Positions 35,204-46,032 of a stretch of 64,000 bases of DNA are shown in pieces (the stretch's first letter is position 1; every line of letters begins with the position of its first letter). Made by a program: the position numbers and the translations under genes. The stretch is from NCBI GenBank assembly GCA_964017185.1, contig OZ024880.1, forward strand, positions 32,516,329 to 32,580,328, written 5' to 3'. This DNA comes from Rugalucina vietnamica (lineage: Eukaryota > Mollusca > Bivalvia > Lucinida > Lucinidae). A model generated the notes under the pieces. It was given only the letters and a program-made list of their open reading frames with translations, had not been told where the DNA came from and did not search any database.

Positions 35204-37480
35204 TCAGAATCAGAATAGTTTACTGGTGAAACGTCAAACTGACAATACCACACCAGGGGGATGGGGCTTGACCGGAGGGGATTAGTCCTGAGCTCTCACA
35301 AGAGAAGTAAATTTAGACACACAATCATCTGACAATTCAGCAGTGGAGATCAGAGAATCAGGAAGTTCATTCCAGTCTCTCATGGTCTGGGGAAAGAAAC
35401 TGTGTAAATAGGCATTTGTACTAGCTGAAGGTATCTGAAATGCCAAGGGGTGTTGATTCCTACAACGCCTATTTTTGGGGATAAGGTCATCCGTGGGTAT
35501 TTTTGCTCTCCCTTTTAGACCTTTGTAAAGTAATATAATTCTATTATCCTTCCTTCTTTTCTGCAGGGATTCCAATTTTAGTTTTTTAAGGATGCCAGTC
35601 ATACTACCTTTTTCATATGTATAGTTCCTAGTTACAAACCTAGCCGCACGCTTTTGCACCTTCTCTAAATCATCTATCAGACCTTCATAATGAGGGTCCC
35701 AAACTGAGCTACCATATTCAAGAATAGGTCTCACCAGACCTTTATAGACAGCTTCTTTCACATCTTGGGGGCAAGAAAACAGATTTCGTCTCAAAAAACC
35801 AAGGGTCCTATTGGCTTTGGTACACACATTGCTGATGTGAGTATTCCATTTTAAATCCTTAGTTATTGTTACACCAAGATATTTGATACTCTCAACATTT
35901 TCCAACACAGTACCCTCAAGCTTGTAAGAAGCCTGAATTTTACTGGTACGTTGTCAGCTGCATCATGTTGCACTTGACAGGTTGAAATCTCATACCCCAT
36001 TTCCTGGCCCAACTACCTAATAGATCAATATCCTTCTGAAGTTTCACTGTATCCTCCACATTCTTAATTTCACGATAACAAACACAATCATCAGCAAAGA
36101 GTCTGATTTCCGATTCAATATCTGAGGTGATATCATTTATATGCAACGAAAACAACAAGGGGCCAAGAACGGTGCCCTAGCTGTGGGACACCAGATACAA
36201 CAGGAGCCCAGTCTGATTTAACGCCATTAACCACAACTCTTTGTTGTCTATAGCAAAGGAAGGCATCAATCCATTTAATTGTCTTCCCACCAATTCCATA
36301 ACTGAACAATTTGCTTTTAAGGAGTTCATGCGGAGGAGTGTCAAAAGCTTTTTCAAAATCCAAGATAAATGTATCAACCTGGCCTTGATTGTCTAAGATT
36401 TTTGCCCAGTCATCAATTACTGTAGCTAACTGGGTTTCACAACTATGGGATTTCCTGAATGCATGTTGCCTGTCTGACAAAAGTTTATGATGATCCAAAT
36501 GGGACATGATATTAGGACACACTATATGCTCCAGAAGTTTGCAGGGTACGCAGGTCAAGGAAACTGGACGATAGTTGCAAGCAAGAGACCTGTCAGCCTT
36601 TTTGAACAGGGGACAAATGTTTGCTTAAGACCATTCTTTGGGGATTTCACCCGAATCTATTGACTGTTGAAAAAGATGTGCAAAAACAGGACCTAGCTCA
36701 GATGCCAATTCCTTAAGGACTCTAGGATGAAGCTCATCAGGACCTAAAGCTTTCGACGGGTTCAAACCTTTCAGAAGTTTTGTGACACCTTCTTTGGATA
36801 CCACTATGTCTTCCATAAACAGGGCTTTTCTATTCAAAAGAGGGACCTGGCTATGTTCAGTTTTGGTGAACACATCCGTAAACTGACCATTGAATTCACC
36901 AGCCTTTTCAAAATCTGATTCAGCAAGTCCACTTCCATTTCGCTTTTTCAAAGGGGGGATACCTTGAACATCTTTTTTCTGACTATTTATGTACCGATAA
37001 AAATCTCTTGGATTAGCCTTAACATCACCAACAAAGTTATTTACACACAACTCATGCTGTTTTCTGATATCTGCTTTGATTTCTCTTCTCAAAGTTTCAA
37101 ATTTTGTTCTAAATTTTGCACTCCCAGTTTTCTTCGCTTTAGCGTGAGTTGCATTTTTTCTACGAATCTTTCTTCTTATTTCAGGAGTTAACCATGGGAC
37201 TGAGGAAACTGAGCGACTTGTCTTTGATGGGATATGTTTATCCACTGATTCCTGGATAAAAGATGTGATCAAATTAAAGTTTTCTTGAACCGACCGTGTG
37301 CCAGAGTATCCGTTGAAATATTTCTCCTTTGCAAATTTAAGGGCATCACCTTTCATAGATTCATAATCACCTTTCTGATATTTATACACCTTTCTCTTAG
37401 GTTTCTTGATGGGGGGAATAATTATTTTCAAAGTTCCAGAGACAATGTCATGATCACTAAGCCTGTCCGGGGAATGAATA
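35204..37480 (-). mobile_element. 5'-truncated LINE with ATTCTG microsatellite tail
   Basis: On the minus strand the element starts within the last endonuclease motif (RLSDHD, about 37475) and runs through RT to a 3' UTR containing CCCCTGGTGTGGTATTGTCA and an ATTCTGATTCTGAT tail. Identical 3' tails occur at 4900 and 60508. The endonuclease is otherwise missing. Confidence 0.88.
35282..37431 (-). pseudogene. LINE reverse transcriptase, broken frame
   Basis: RT N-terminal part (37431-36625) with KALGPDELHPRVLKELASEL, an in-frame TAA at GEIPKEWS, then the same frame continues through NYRPVSLTCV and FILDFEKAFDTPPHELL. A frameshift at the SGVPQ motif (about 36155) precedes FADDCVCYR (about 36080) and another near 35925 precedes the thumb (IKYLGVTITKDLKWNTHISN). 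The C-terminus reads FFPQTMRDWNELP and ends at 35282. Both catalytic aspartates of FADD are present. One stop and two shifts make it non-functional. Confidence 0.88.
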
Positions 37481-37486
37481 TCACCC

Positions 37487-37760
37487 TTTGAAGGAGTATA
37501 AAAGAAAGGTGAAACATGTTACGCTTGCCACACGGCATAAAAGGGGATATAAAGAATTACAAACCTCGAATAAATACCAACACATATAATGGAGAACTAA
37601 AAATAAAAGAGCTAACTCTAGGGCGGTGTCTACAGATGCAACTGCAATGTGTTACATGATTTGGTGAAGTGGACAAACTACCCGATAAACACTAAATACA
37701 TTACATGGACATGATGGATGCAGAACCCCAAATCTGCAAATTGGTCTCCGATGGAGCTTA
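37487..37760 (+). repeat. Dispersed repeat P, copy 2, left part
   Basis: It aligns with 4598-4835 (shared CTTGCCACACGGCATAAA, AGAGCTAACTCTAG, ACAGATGCAACTGCAA). Its right part resumes at 41388 after the foldback element, so P is split here. Confidence 0.8.
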
Positions 37761-40700
37761 TAGTAGTCCTGCAGATATCCAGCTTGACCCGGAAGTGCGG
37801 TTCAAACTTTTTTTCTTGGCTGATTCTTGTTGCTTAGATATTACCAATAAAGAATCTGACTGATGTCGCCTTGACATTATTGAGCATTTTGAGAAAAACA
37901 AGATTGCGTCCAAGATGATGCCACCATGGCGGCTCAATATATGGGATGGGCATAACAAAGCTTCTGTTTGCACTCTGGGCATATTTTATTTACAAATATT
38001 TGACATAATTTTATAAATTGAATGTCAAAGACCATTTCCTGCTGGCATTGTCAATTATATCAAGAATGATTCCAAGATGGCTGCCAGAATGCAATATTAA
38101 ATGACAATAATCAGCGTTATCTCAAATTGGTTTTCTTTAAATGCTGAAAATATTACATTTATATGTATAGCAGGTGACTAAAATATTACATTTATCTGTA
38201 TAGTAGGTGGTTTTGATTAGAAGTTGTTTTCTGTTATATTTTTGATATACAAGATGGCGTCAAAGATGGCTGTCAGCTTCAAATTTGTCGCAAAGATGTT
38301 GATTTCTTTTGCAAAGCATTTAGTCCATTTACCATCAGCATAACCTGGAAGATGGCGACGCATGAAATTTTATTGTGGTTTCCAATTCACTAGGCCATGC
38401 TTGTTCAGAAACTGCATGATGCCACCCTGGCATCATTGAACGCTTAGGAAAAATCATGACGGCGTTTGAGATGGTCGCCATAAGCAAAAATATAGAACCA
38501 CAGAGTTGAATATACCTGCTGCATTGTGTTTAATGGTCCTTTTATGTTGTAAACATTATAATACAGATTGTTCTAAGTTTTGACACCCACATAATACATG
38601 TATAATAATAATTATGCAAGATGGTGACTAAGATGGCTGCCATAATCATAATATAAGCGGTATTCTCTTATTAAAACACATTCGATTGCTGCATATAACT
38701 AGTGTATTGTGTTTGAAATGCCCATTTCTTGTTGTTCACATAATAGTGAAGTCATGTGGTTTAGTTATGACCCCACATCATGCAAACGAAGAGAGATGAC
38801 GTCCAAGATTGCCACCAAAATTATGATTTAAAAGAACATGTTCTCTGATTAAAATACCATTCATGTGCTGCATATACCAAAATGTCATGTATATGAAATG
38901 CTCATGTTATATATAATGCTGTGAACAGCATGAATTTCACAGCATGAATTAGTGTTTATTCTCACATAAAAACAATGTGGCAAGACGGTTGCCGCCATAA
39001 TCTTACTATATCAGGACACAAGCATTAACTTTTACAAAAGCTAGCGGTCATTAGCCCTATATTATGGGATGAAAGGTGTAACTCTACAGGGTATCTGGTC
39101 GAACCACGAGAGAGGACACCCTTCTTTGAATTTGAACCATATCTTTAGATACGCTTGAACACGGCAGCATATGAGTAAAAGAACACGTCTTCGGGCGAAA
39201 CTCAATAACACTTCATGTTCGCAACATAAACATACTTTAACTCGGATGATCTAGCGGTTTCCATTATGTCCAATCTGTCCTCGAGAGGCTCTGTCGATAG
39301 AGGGCGTGATAGATCACATTAGATGTGCCTTTGCTTCTAACATCAAATGGTAATAAGTTCTTAATAATTACCTCTCAGTTAATGCAGTAATGTTTCCTGG
39401 GGACGTGGGGCCCGGGAGATCCACAATTTCAACATTCGGTCATGATCTAACTAATTTCTTATCATGCAGAAGCAGTCAGCACATGCGGTCAGCAGACTTA
39501 CATGCGGTTCTCTATTAGGATTAGTTTTCTCGCTTTTCGCCAGCTAATGACTACAGATGAAGTAGGGGCAACAACCGGTTTTAAATATGAATAAATATGT
39601 GTTAAGGTCAACTCCTATATATGCGGTCATTCGTAAACTACCACAGGTACCACATAGGCAACTACTTTACAAACTAAACTACTACAGGATTAGAGGATCT
39701 ACTCACAAGTGGATCGCTTCGTGGCTCTCTGAGCGCTATCAAAAAGTGGTGTTAGATGACCAAGCCTCAGATCCAGTCTTATCTCATGTCACTCAAGGAT
39801 CGGTCTTGGGACTGGTCATGTTTTTGATTTTCATTCATGATCTTCCGGACAATATTAGGTCATCTGATCACCTGTTTGCTAACGATTGTGTTTTGTATAG
39901 AAATATTAATTCACTCACAGATTGCCAGATTCTATAAGATGACCTGAATAGCCTGATAGGCAAATGAAATTTAACTCACCAAATGTCATTCAATGAGAAG
40001 AGAAGTTTTATTGAAAAATAATTTACTCTATCATTCAATACAGCTATGAAATGCTGGGTCTTAGTCTATATGCATGCGTAAATAGTAACTTTCAAAAAAG
40101 GATGCTTACATGTACTAGATAAGGTCAAACTGATGAAAAGCACACGCACTGATCAGGTTCAGATCTACACCTTGTGTAACAGTAGCAAGAACTAATACGA
40201 ATGATTAAAGACATGACAAGCAGAAAGGAAAATGTGTAAGCTTCATACACGGACGTCTATGCATTGCTCATGATAAAATTTCAAAAGTCAATGTAAACTG
40301 AAATGCAGCCACTTTATAAAGGACATCAGAGGAGGGAACAACCGTAAATATATTGGGTTAGATGGTAAAACGTCTGAATGAGTCTCCTTCCTTCTTGCAG
40401 TCCATGTTGTTTCTGCCAGGATGTGATACAGTAACCTATTGTTGTTGGTGCATAGGAAAGGGGGCAGTCTTCAAAGGGTTTCATACCTGACAAGCTTGGT
40501 GAACTGAGTTAGCCTTTACCAGATAATATCAAGGTCAAGGAAACGACCGCTTTGGATGATGTTGAATATAACTTCAAGATATTTGCATTTTCAAGAAATA
40601 CCACAGTGACTGCCATAGGGAGATATTTGTCTTTCTGTATACGGTAGTTAATTTTTGTTTTATACTCCAATCAACAGCTAAGGTCATGTGGAGCCAAGAC

Positions 40701-41387
40701 CTCAGTTTAAAGTCTCATTCAAAGGACTGGAAACGCTAAGGCTTGAATCCAATACCCCTGGCATACATGTCGATAGCTTAATCACAACAACACAGAAACT
40801 TATAACTGTGGATCCTGCTTTTGATACGGTCTAGAAATACCTTAAATAAATAGCAAATATGTATGCCAGCCAAGCACATAAGGCTGTTGCCATACAGAAA
40901 CAGCCATCTTGGATGACATGTTAGGTTCAGAGTGTTCTAACAATGGTCTTAAGTCATATCTGCACAATACAATACAATATAAGATTAACTTACAGGATAC
41001 AATGAAGACAAAACGCACAAGTTCTGCGCATTACATTCTATTCTATGCAAAAATTCCATTTGACGGCCATCTTGGATGCCATGCTTATTTTGTAAAAATC
41101 ATTTTAGGTATGTGATTTATCTGGCAACTTCAAATTTATGTTTTAACAGCCAAATGAGGCAAATAGAAACAAGTATTTAAGCACTAGGCATAGCAAAACA
41201 AGTGATAACATATATTTGGCGGCCATTCTAGACACCATCTTAAATATCTCAAAATGCTCAATGGTGACAAGGTGACATCAGTCAGATTCTTGAAGGGCAA
41301 GGTTTTGGCTACACGAATCAGTCAAGAAAAAAAGTTTGAACCCTATTTCCGGGTTCCGATAAAATACCCCATAAATCTGCAGGACTA
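37761..41387. mobile_element. 3.6-kb foldback element with subterminal YY1-like repeats
   Basis: The ends TAGTAGTCCTGCAGAT and, inverted, TAGTCCTGCAGATTTA open arms of about 200 bp (37761-37960 against 41225-41387). Inward, both sides carry spaced copies of a motif close to AAGATGGCGGCC: left strand + (about 38071, 38251, 38350, 38620), right strand - (40905, 41062, 41225). The uninterrupted repeat P at 4598-4870 shows the empty site. The middle contains a LINE RT scrap and no transposase. Confidence 0.72.
39620..40030 (+). pseudogene. LINE reverse transcriptase fragment
   Basis: Readable palm segments are VPHRQLLYKLNYYRIRGS, IASWLSERYQKVVLDDQ, TQGSVLGLVMFLIFIHDLP, then FANDCVLYRN where FADD is expected (first catalytic Asp changed to Asn). 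Stops follow after 39937. It is related to the LINEs at 35 kb and 55 kb and lies in the middle of the foldback element. Confidence 0.8.
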
Positions 41388-41715
41388 TATGGGTATACAC
41401 AATACACATGGCATATTGGTTTGCCCAGAAACAGCCCATCCCCGTGGCCGAGCGGTTAAGAGTGCTATTTCTTAATCACTCGATCATCTCACTGCTGTGT
41501 CTGGTGTCTGGGTTTGAGCCCCGCACTGCGCACATGTGAGACAAGCCAAGTTCAGTTTGTGGGTGTGTCGGGGTTTTCTCGGGGTTCCACCTACTGATTG
41601 GTCCATCTCATATGAGCTGAAATAATCTTGAAAGGGGCGTAAAACTGATATCTGCTCACTTTTTTTCGTGATAACCGTTACGTAGTGGTCGATTAACCCA
41701 TGCATCGAAATGTAC
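41388..41715 (+). repeat. Dispersed repeat P, copy 2, right part with SINE
   Basis: It resumes the P sequence (ATGGCATATTGGTTTGC against ATAGCATAAGGGTTTGC), then a SINE (41433-41670), then TAGTGGTCGATTAACCCATG as at 5390. The SINE occupies the same place in both P copies, so it was present before P was duplicated. Confidence 0.75.
41433..41670 (+). mobile_element. tRNA-derived SINE (S3)
   Basis: The A-box region GTGGCCGAGCGGTTAAGAG and the B-box GGTTTGAGCCC are followed by ACATGTGAGACAAGCCAAG and CATATGAGCTGAAATAATC. It is orientation-reversed relative to the copy at 3594-3850 and has no long poly-A. Confidence 0.85.
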
Positions 41716-41904
41716 TGAAAAGCAAAACATATTTTGTGAATGATAAATAAACTACTTATAAATTTATTTGATGTATAGATCCCGGACGATCACAGATTTA
41801 CCGTTATACAACTGAATGAAATGGTGCATTTGATGATTTGACCAATAGAAACATGCGTGCCATTCATATTTAATTTTTATAACAGTAAATCAGGGACGAA
41901 AGTC

Positions 41905-44225
41905 TACTACGATCGTGTCCTGAATTGTATGCAAAGTTACTCTTTGTATCCAAATCACTTCTGACTCATAAATTAGCCGTTGATTCTTCCCTTGAAATAT
42001 TTTTTTTCTATTAGGATTACAGAATAATAATTTATATGCATGTGAATTAACTGCCAGTAGGGGGAACAACAATGCATCAAGAATATCTTCCTAAGCGTCT
42101 CCTAACTATTTTCGAGCTTTCATGCTGGGCTCACTTTCGTCAGCAAAGTTCTTTCTATTCAATGCAAATGCTTCATCCCTTGAAATAGAATGCTTTTTCT
42201 GCATATGCACCCGGTACGGCGTGCTCTGTATGAATCCATGGTTGCAAATGCCACACAAGTATCTAAAGTCACCGGTATGAGTCATAACGTGTCGTTTGAG
42301 AGCAGCTGGGTCAGCGAACTTCCTACCACAATAGCTACACTCCAAACTCGGGGCAAAGTGGGTCGCCCTGTGGCACTCCATGTTATGTTTAGCAAAGAAC
42401 TGATTACCACATACATCACAAATATATCGTTTTACCTTCTGGTGCAAATTCATTATATGCTTTTGATAGCCTTTCTTTGTTACAATGTCAATGCCACAGG
42501 TTTCACAGTGATAGTATTGTCTATGTGTCTTTCTATGTATCTCACGTTCTGGTATAGATGAAGCTACATGATCACAATGCTTACAAGAAAGGTTTTGTAT
42601 GGAATGGATTCGCTTATGGCTCACAAGTGACTTCTCATTCGCACATGTTTTGCCACAGATCTCACAGACTGCAAGGGCTTCGTCTGGTTCTGGCTTCATT
42701 GCTGCTGATATATGTCTCCTTTCGTGGTCCCTCCTGGAATGCGTTCTTAAAACTTTGTTACATATTTCACACGTGAAGTATTTATCTTTCTTCGGACGTC
42801 CCTTTGATTTCCTTGTAGCATTATGACATCTGACCATGTGTTGTCTCAAGTATTCTTTCATTATGGCTTTCCCACACTCTTCACATTTCAATATTTCTTT
42901 CTTGCGAGGATATATTTTTCTTTTAGCTTTTATACATAATTTGTTTGTTTGGTGCAATTTTTTGTTCGTTTGGATCCAAATACGACCATTTTCCTCCCAA
43001 AATGGTATTTTATGTAAAGCCAAGAGATTTTCCTTTGTAAATTCGTCTTCAATAAACTTGTGGCAATGCTCACATTTCATGTATTTGCACTCCAATTTGG
43101 CCCTTTTCCAAATTAGATCACCAGTGTCATCATCTGCACTGTCGGTACTTTCATCCATGTAAACAAAATCTGGTTCTGTATTGGTCCGTTCAGTATTTTC
43201 AGTTCCTGCTGGAATATAGTCAGGGTCATCTATATCAATTTTATGAACATTTTCATCAGAGTCACCATCAGCTTTATACGCAGCCTTCCTCTTTCGTCTC
43301 CTCAGATATGTCTTCCCTTCACTTTCATTTGGCCTAGTACTTATCAATCTGTTACGTATCCTCCGAAATTTCTTCTCACTAGTTTTGGTTTGCTTTGTAC
43401 TAGTTACTGATTGGTATTTATCAGTTGATGAAAAACCTTTGGTTGTATCTTCCTTAGCTGTCCGTTTAATAGTATTTTCTGTTTTAATGCTATCATCGAT
43501 TCTCGTAAGCGATATTCTTAGTTCTTGCAAATGAGGCATACGCTGTTTAAAATCCGTTTCAGAAATGTTTGTATAGTGGTTTGTTTCATCTCCAGAATTT
43601 TTCAAAAGACGAACACTTTTCTTCTGTTTATTGGCCTTATCAAGACATGTTTTTGAAGAATTCACCAATAATCTTTTCGAACCTGGTCTTTGTCTTGTTG
43701 TCATGGGCTCAGGTGTCATTTCCTTAGATTCTGGCTTTTCATTTGCATCTTCCCTATCAGTTTCATCAAGTTCATTATTCAGTTCATTGCTCAAATTATC
43801 ATAGCCGTCATAATTATCACTGTCCGAAATTTCTTCATTTTTTATGTTTTGAGTCAGTCCTGCAAAACCATCTGTATTGGTCTCATCAACATCAGACTGA
43901 CATGTTTGTGTAGCAACGTCAGTTTTTGCAGATACCGGGAATGCCATCTGTACTGTGTTGTTGTAAAAGTAAGAGCCACCTTCAACATGATCTCGCATGT
44001 GATCATGAAGCAAATATGCCGTGTCAAAATATGTATTGCAACCTCCACATTCATATTCTTTCCTTAGTTTCTTTATTCTTTTGTTGAAACGATTCTTTTT
44101 CTTCATTATTTAGTTGAGTGTGTTACCGGAGGAAGCAGCTGCCTTGAAAATATTCCTGCAAAGAGATATCAGATACAAATAAAAACCAGAGGACCATTGG
44201 TTCTGAGAACGCTCACCTGAAATAT
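41905..44225 (-). repeat. Segmental duplication, copy 2 (zinc-finger gene)
   Basis: Counterpart of 10500-12911. On the upstream side it keeps about 40 bp of the H2 element start (AAAACCAGAGGACCATTGG, AACGCTCACCTGA) and then passes directly to flank segment R at 44226. It therefore lacks the LINE-bearing tandem element, repeat X and the composite block seen in copy 1. Confidence 0.9.
42106..44106 (-). CDS. C2H2 zinc-finger protein, 666 aa (copy 2)
   Basis: Same architecture as the 667-aa paralogue at 10821-12824: one N-terminal finger, acidic middle, eight C-terminal fingers, all Cys and His ligands kept. About 22 residues differ. Inside finger C-to-H spans the changes are E460D, R523I, R578C, M633V (each just before the first His, helix position +6) and V601A (+2). 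The tail differs because of an indel (ARK instead of LENS). The frame is intact over 2 kb despite the changes, which argues for a functional gene rather than a relic. The splice acceptor (TCTCTTTGCAG, AG at 44157-44156) is conserved. The target DNA is unknown. Confidence 0.93.
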   Translation of the reverse strand: MKKKNRFNKRIKKLRKEYECGGCNTYFDTAYLLHDHMRDHVEGGSYFYNNTVQMAFPVSAKTDVATQTCQSDVDETNTDGFAGLTQNIKNEEISDSDNYDGYDNLSNELNNELDETDREDANEKPESKEMTPEPMTTRQRPGSKRLLVNSSKTCLDKANKQKKSVRLLKNSGDETNHYTNISETDFKQRMPHLQELRISLTRIDDSIKTENTIKRTAKEDTTKGFSSTDKYQSVTSTKQTKTSEKKFRRIRNRLISTRPNESEGKTYLRRRKRKAAYKADGDSDENVHKIDIDDPDYIPAGTENTERTNTEPDFVYMDESTDSADDDTGDLIWKRAKLECKYMKCEHCHKFIEDEFTKENLLALHKIPFWEENGRIWIQTNKKLHQTNKLCIKAKRKIYPRKKEILKCEECGKAIMKEYLRQHMVRCHNATRKSKGRPKKDKYFTCEICNKVLRTHSRRDHERRHISAAMKPEPDEALAVCEICGKTCANEKSLVSHKRIHSIQNLSCKHCDHVASSIPEREIHRKTHRQYYHCETCGIDIVTKKGYQKHIMNLHQKVKRYICDVCGNQFFAKHNMECHRATHFAPSLECSYCGRKFADPAALKRHVMTHTGDFRYLCGICNHGFIQSTPYRVHMQKKHSISRDEAFALNRKNFADESEPSMKARK

Positions 44226-44530
44226 ATTGAATAATATTGTGAAAGCCTAATGTGATAGCAAACTCACCTGCATGAGATGATTATCAGCATGCTATCAGAA
44301 TCATTTGTTTTATTAGCCATTTTCAAGTTCATGACATGACTCACTAGTGTAAACAACTAGATAATCTAAAGCTGGGACACTTTTTTGGCCACAGTCAAGC
44401 AAAACAAATTTTATGCATTAGAACAGTCAACATACTGAACATCTGTAACATCACCTTTAATATGAAGTGGATTAAAATTGTAGAATACAATGATATTTAA
44501 TCATAATTATCAGAATACACTAAGAATGAA
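44226..44530 (+). repeat. Flank segment R, copy 2 (uninterrupted)
   Basis: Continuous through GAAGTGGATTAAAATT to TATCAGAATACACTA, the two sequences that sit either side of the 14.4-kb block at 19235-33680. It is the in-window empty-site reference for that insertion. Confidence 0.8.
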
Positions 44531-44688
44531 ATACTGAAATTCCCTTGCCACAGCTTTCTTGTTAAAAACTAACAAACTGACAGATACATTGCAATCTCTG
44601 CTTGGAACAACAGCCAATAGACATCTGTCTTCCTAAGCCTAACACTTACACCAGGTAATAGCCCCTGTGAGAGTTATAAGCTCGTGCT

Positions 44689-44976
44689 GGGCCCAGTTGT
44701 TCAAAATTAATGACAATCATGTCACGTTGTTAGTTATTGATTCGTTAAAATTTCAAACATGAATATAACAAAACTACAAACACACTTATTTTTTGTTGAT
44801 AAAATGTGAGAATCCTTTGCATCTCACATTTACAAAGGATTCTCACATTTTATCAACAAAAAATAACTGTATTTATTTTGTAATCGGCATTTACTTAACG
44901 AGTTGAGGTCTTAATGATGGCGTTAAGAGGTCTTAACGATGACGTTAAGCTAATGAAGTTTTGAACAACTGGTCCC
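44689..44976. mobile_element. MITE with GGGCCCAGTTGTTCAAAA ends, central perfect hairpin
   Basis: The terminal repeats GGGCCCAGTTGTTCAAAA and, inverted, GGGACCAGTTGTTCAAAA enclose 250 bp. At its centre, 44786-44819 and 44833-44866 are exact inverted copies of 34 bp with a 13-base loop. The GTTGTTCA terminal word occurs in several animal DNA-transposon families; the superfamily is left open. Confidence 0.8.
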
Positions 44977-45125
44977 TGGTTGTCAATCTAATTTTTCCCA
45001 TCTTGGATTTTTGAATGGAAATTTCTTCTGATTGCGCCATTTTTTGATTGCTGCTTACTTCTGCCTTTGAATGGGAGACCCGGTAGAAAAAATAAGAGAA
45101 TCTACTTGTGCCATACATCATGAAA

Positions 45126-45312
45126 ACATGTCCGTGCAATGTATACCTATACCCCACTTTTATATAGCAAAACTGGGGTTTGCAGGGGTACACATATTTT
45201 CTTATTTTTGCTCCAAGACATACATTGTGGGTTCTCATTAGAACTGCCTTGGCAAGCTGGTTCTAACATGTACCCACAATCCATGTTTTGAGAAAAAATA
45301 AGAAAAATAACA
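45126..45312. repeat. Hairpin repeat family Q, copy 3
   Basis: It shares TTTTCTTATTTTTGCTCCAA and the inverted GTACCCACAATCCATGTTTT with the copies at 905 and 6543. Here the centre has an extra AACTGCCTTGGCAAGCTGGTT spacer, so arms are separated by about 20 bp. Confidence 0.75.
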
Positions 45313-46032
45313 AAATATTTCAGCTGAAAATTTTCAATTTTTAAAGCTTAAAAAGTTTCTGTTTATTGCATGGGCAAATTTTCGATATGACATGGAGTTG
45401 TTAGAGCTTGAGGGTGTCAGCAAACAAGACATTTACAGAAGAAGAAAAAACAATTCCAAGTTTTCAACAGTATTTCAATAAAGTTGGTTACCAAGGAGTC
45501 TTCAAATTTCCAGAAAAAAATTGAACATTTTACAAGCCACTTAACCAAGGAAAGACAAAATTTTGTCGATTTCTTACAGGCCAAATCTTTTCCCTTTTTT
45601 TTTTTTTTTTTTTTTTAATTTTGAAATTCCAAAACTCATTTTGTCTTCTGCTACTTTTTTGCAAGTTTCAATGACTCAAACAAAGACAATCATGCCTTTT
45701 TATTTAAAAAAAAGTGGGGTTGTGCATATTGTGTGAGGAGTCACCACTTCCTGGGTATTAACCAACCAGTAGCCATACAATAGTGAGCTTATTATCATAG
45801 TCTTGCTCAAGGATACAACAGAAGTAGGTAATACTACTAATAACTAGGTATCAAACACATGACCTCTCGCTCTGACGTTTGGTACAGCAATGGTGCTCTT
45901 CCACTTGGCCAACATGCTCAACTGAGTCAACTGCCAAGTGTGAAATACTGGGCTGTTGTTTTCTTTCTAAATATACTGCATCACCCTCTCACGAGGATTA
46001 TGTGCAGGTTTTGATGGCAGTTTCAGTGAGGC
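45313..46032. other. No gene; T-run and SINE-tail-like scrap
   Basis: A 22-base T-run lies near 45596-45617. At 45979-46010, ACTGCATCACCCTCTCACGA matches 5091-5110, part of a shared short repeat. Nothing else was recognised. Confidence 0.4.
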
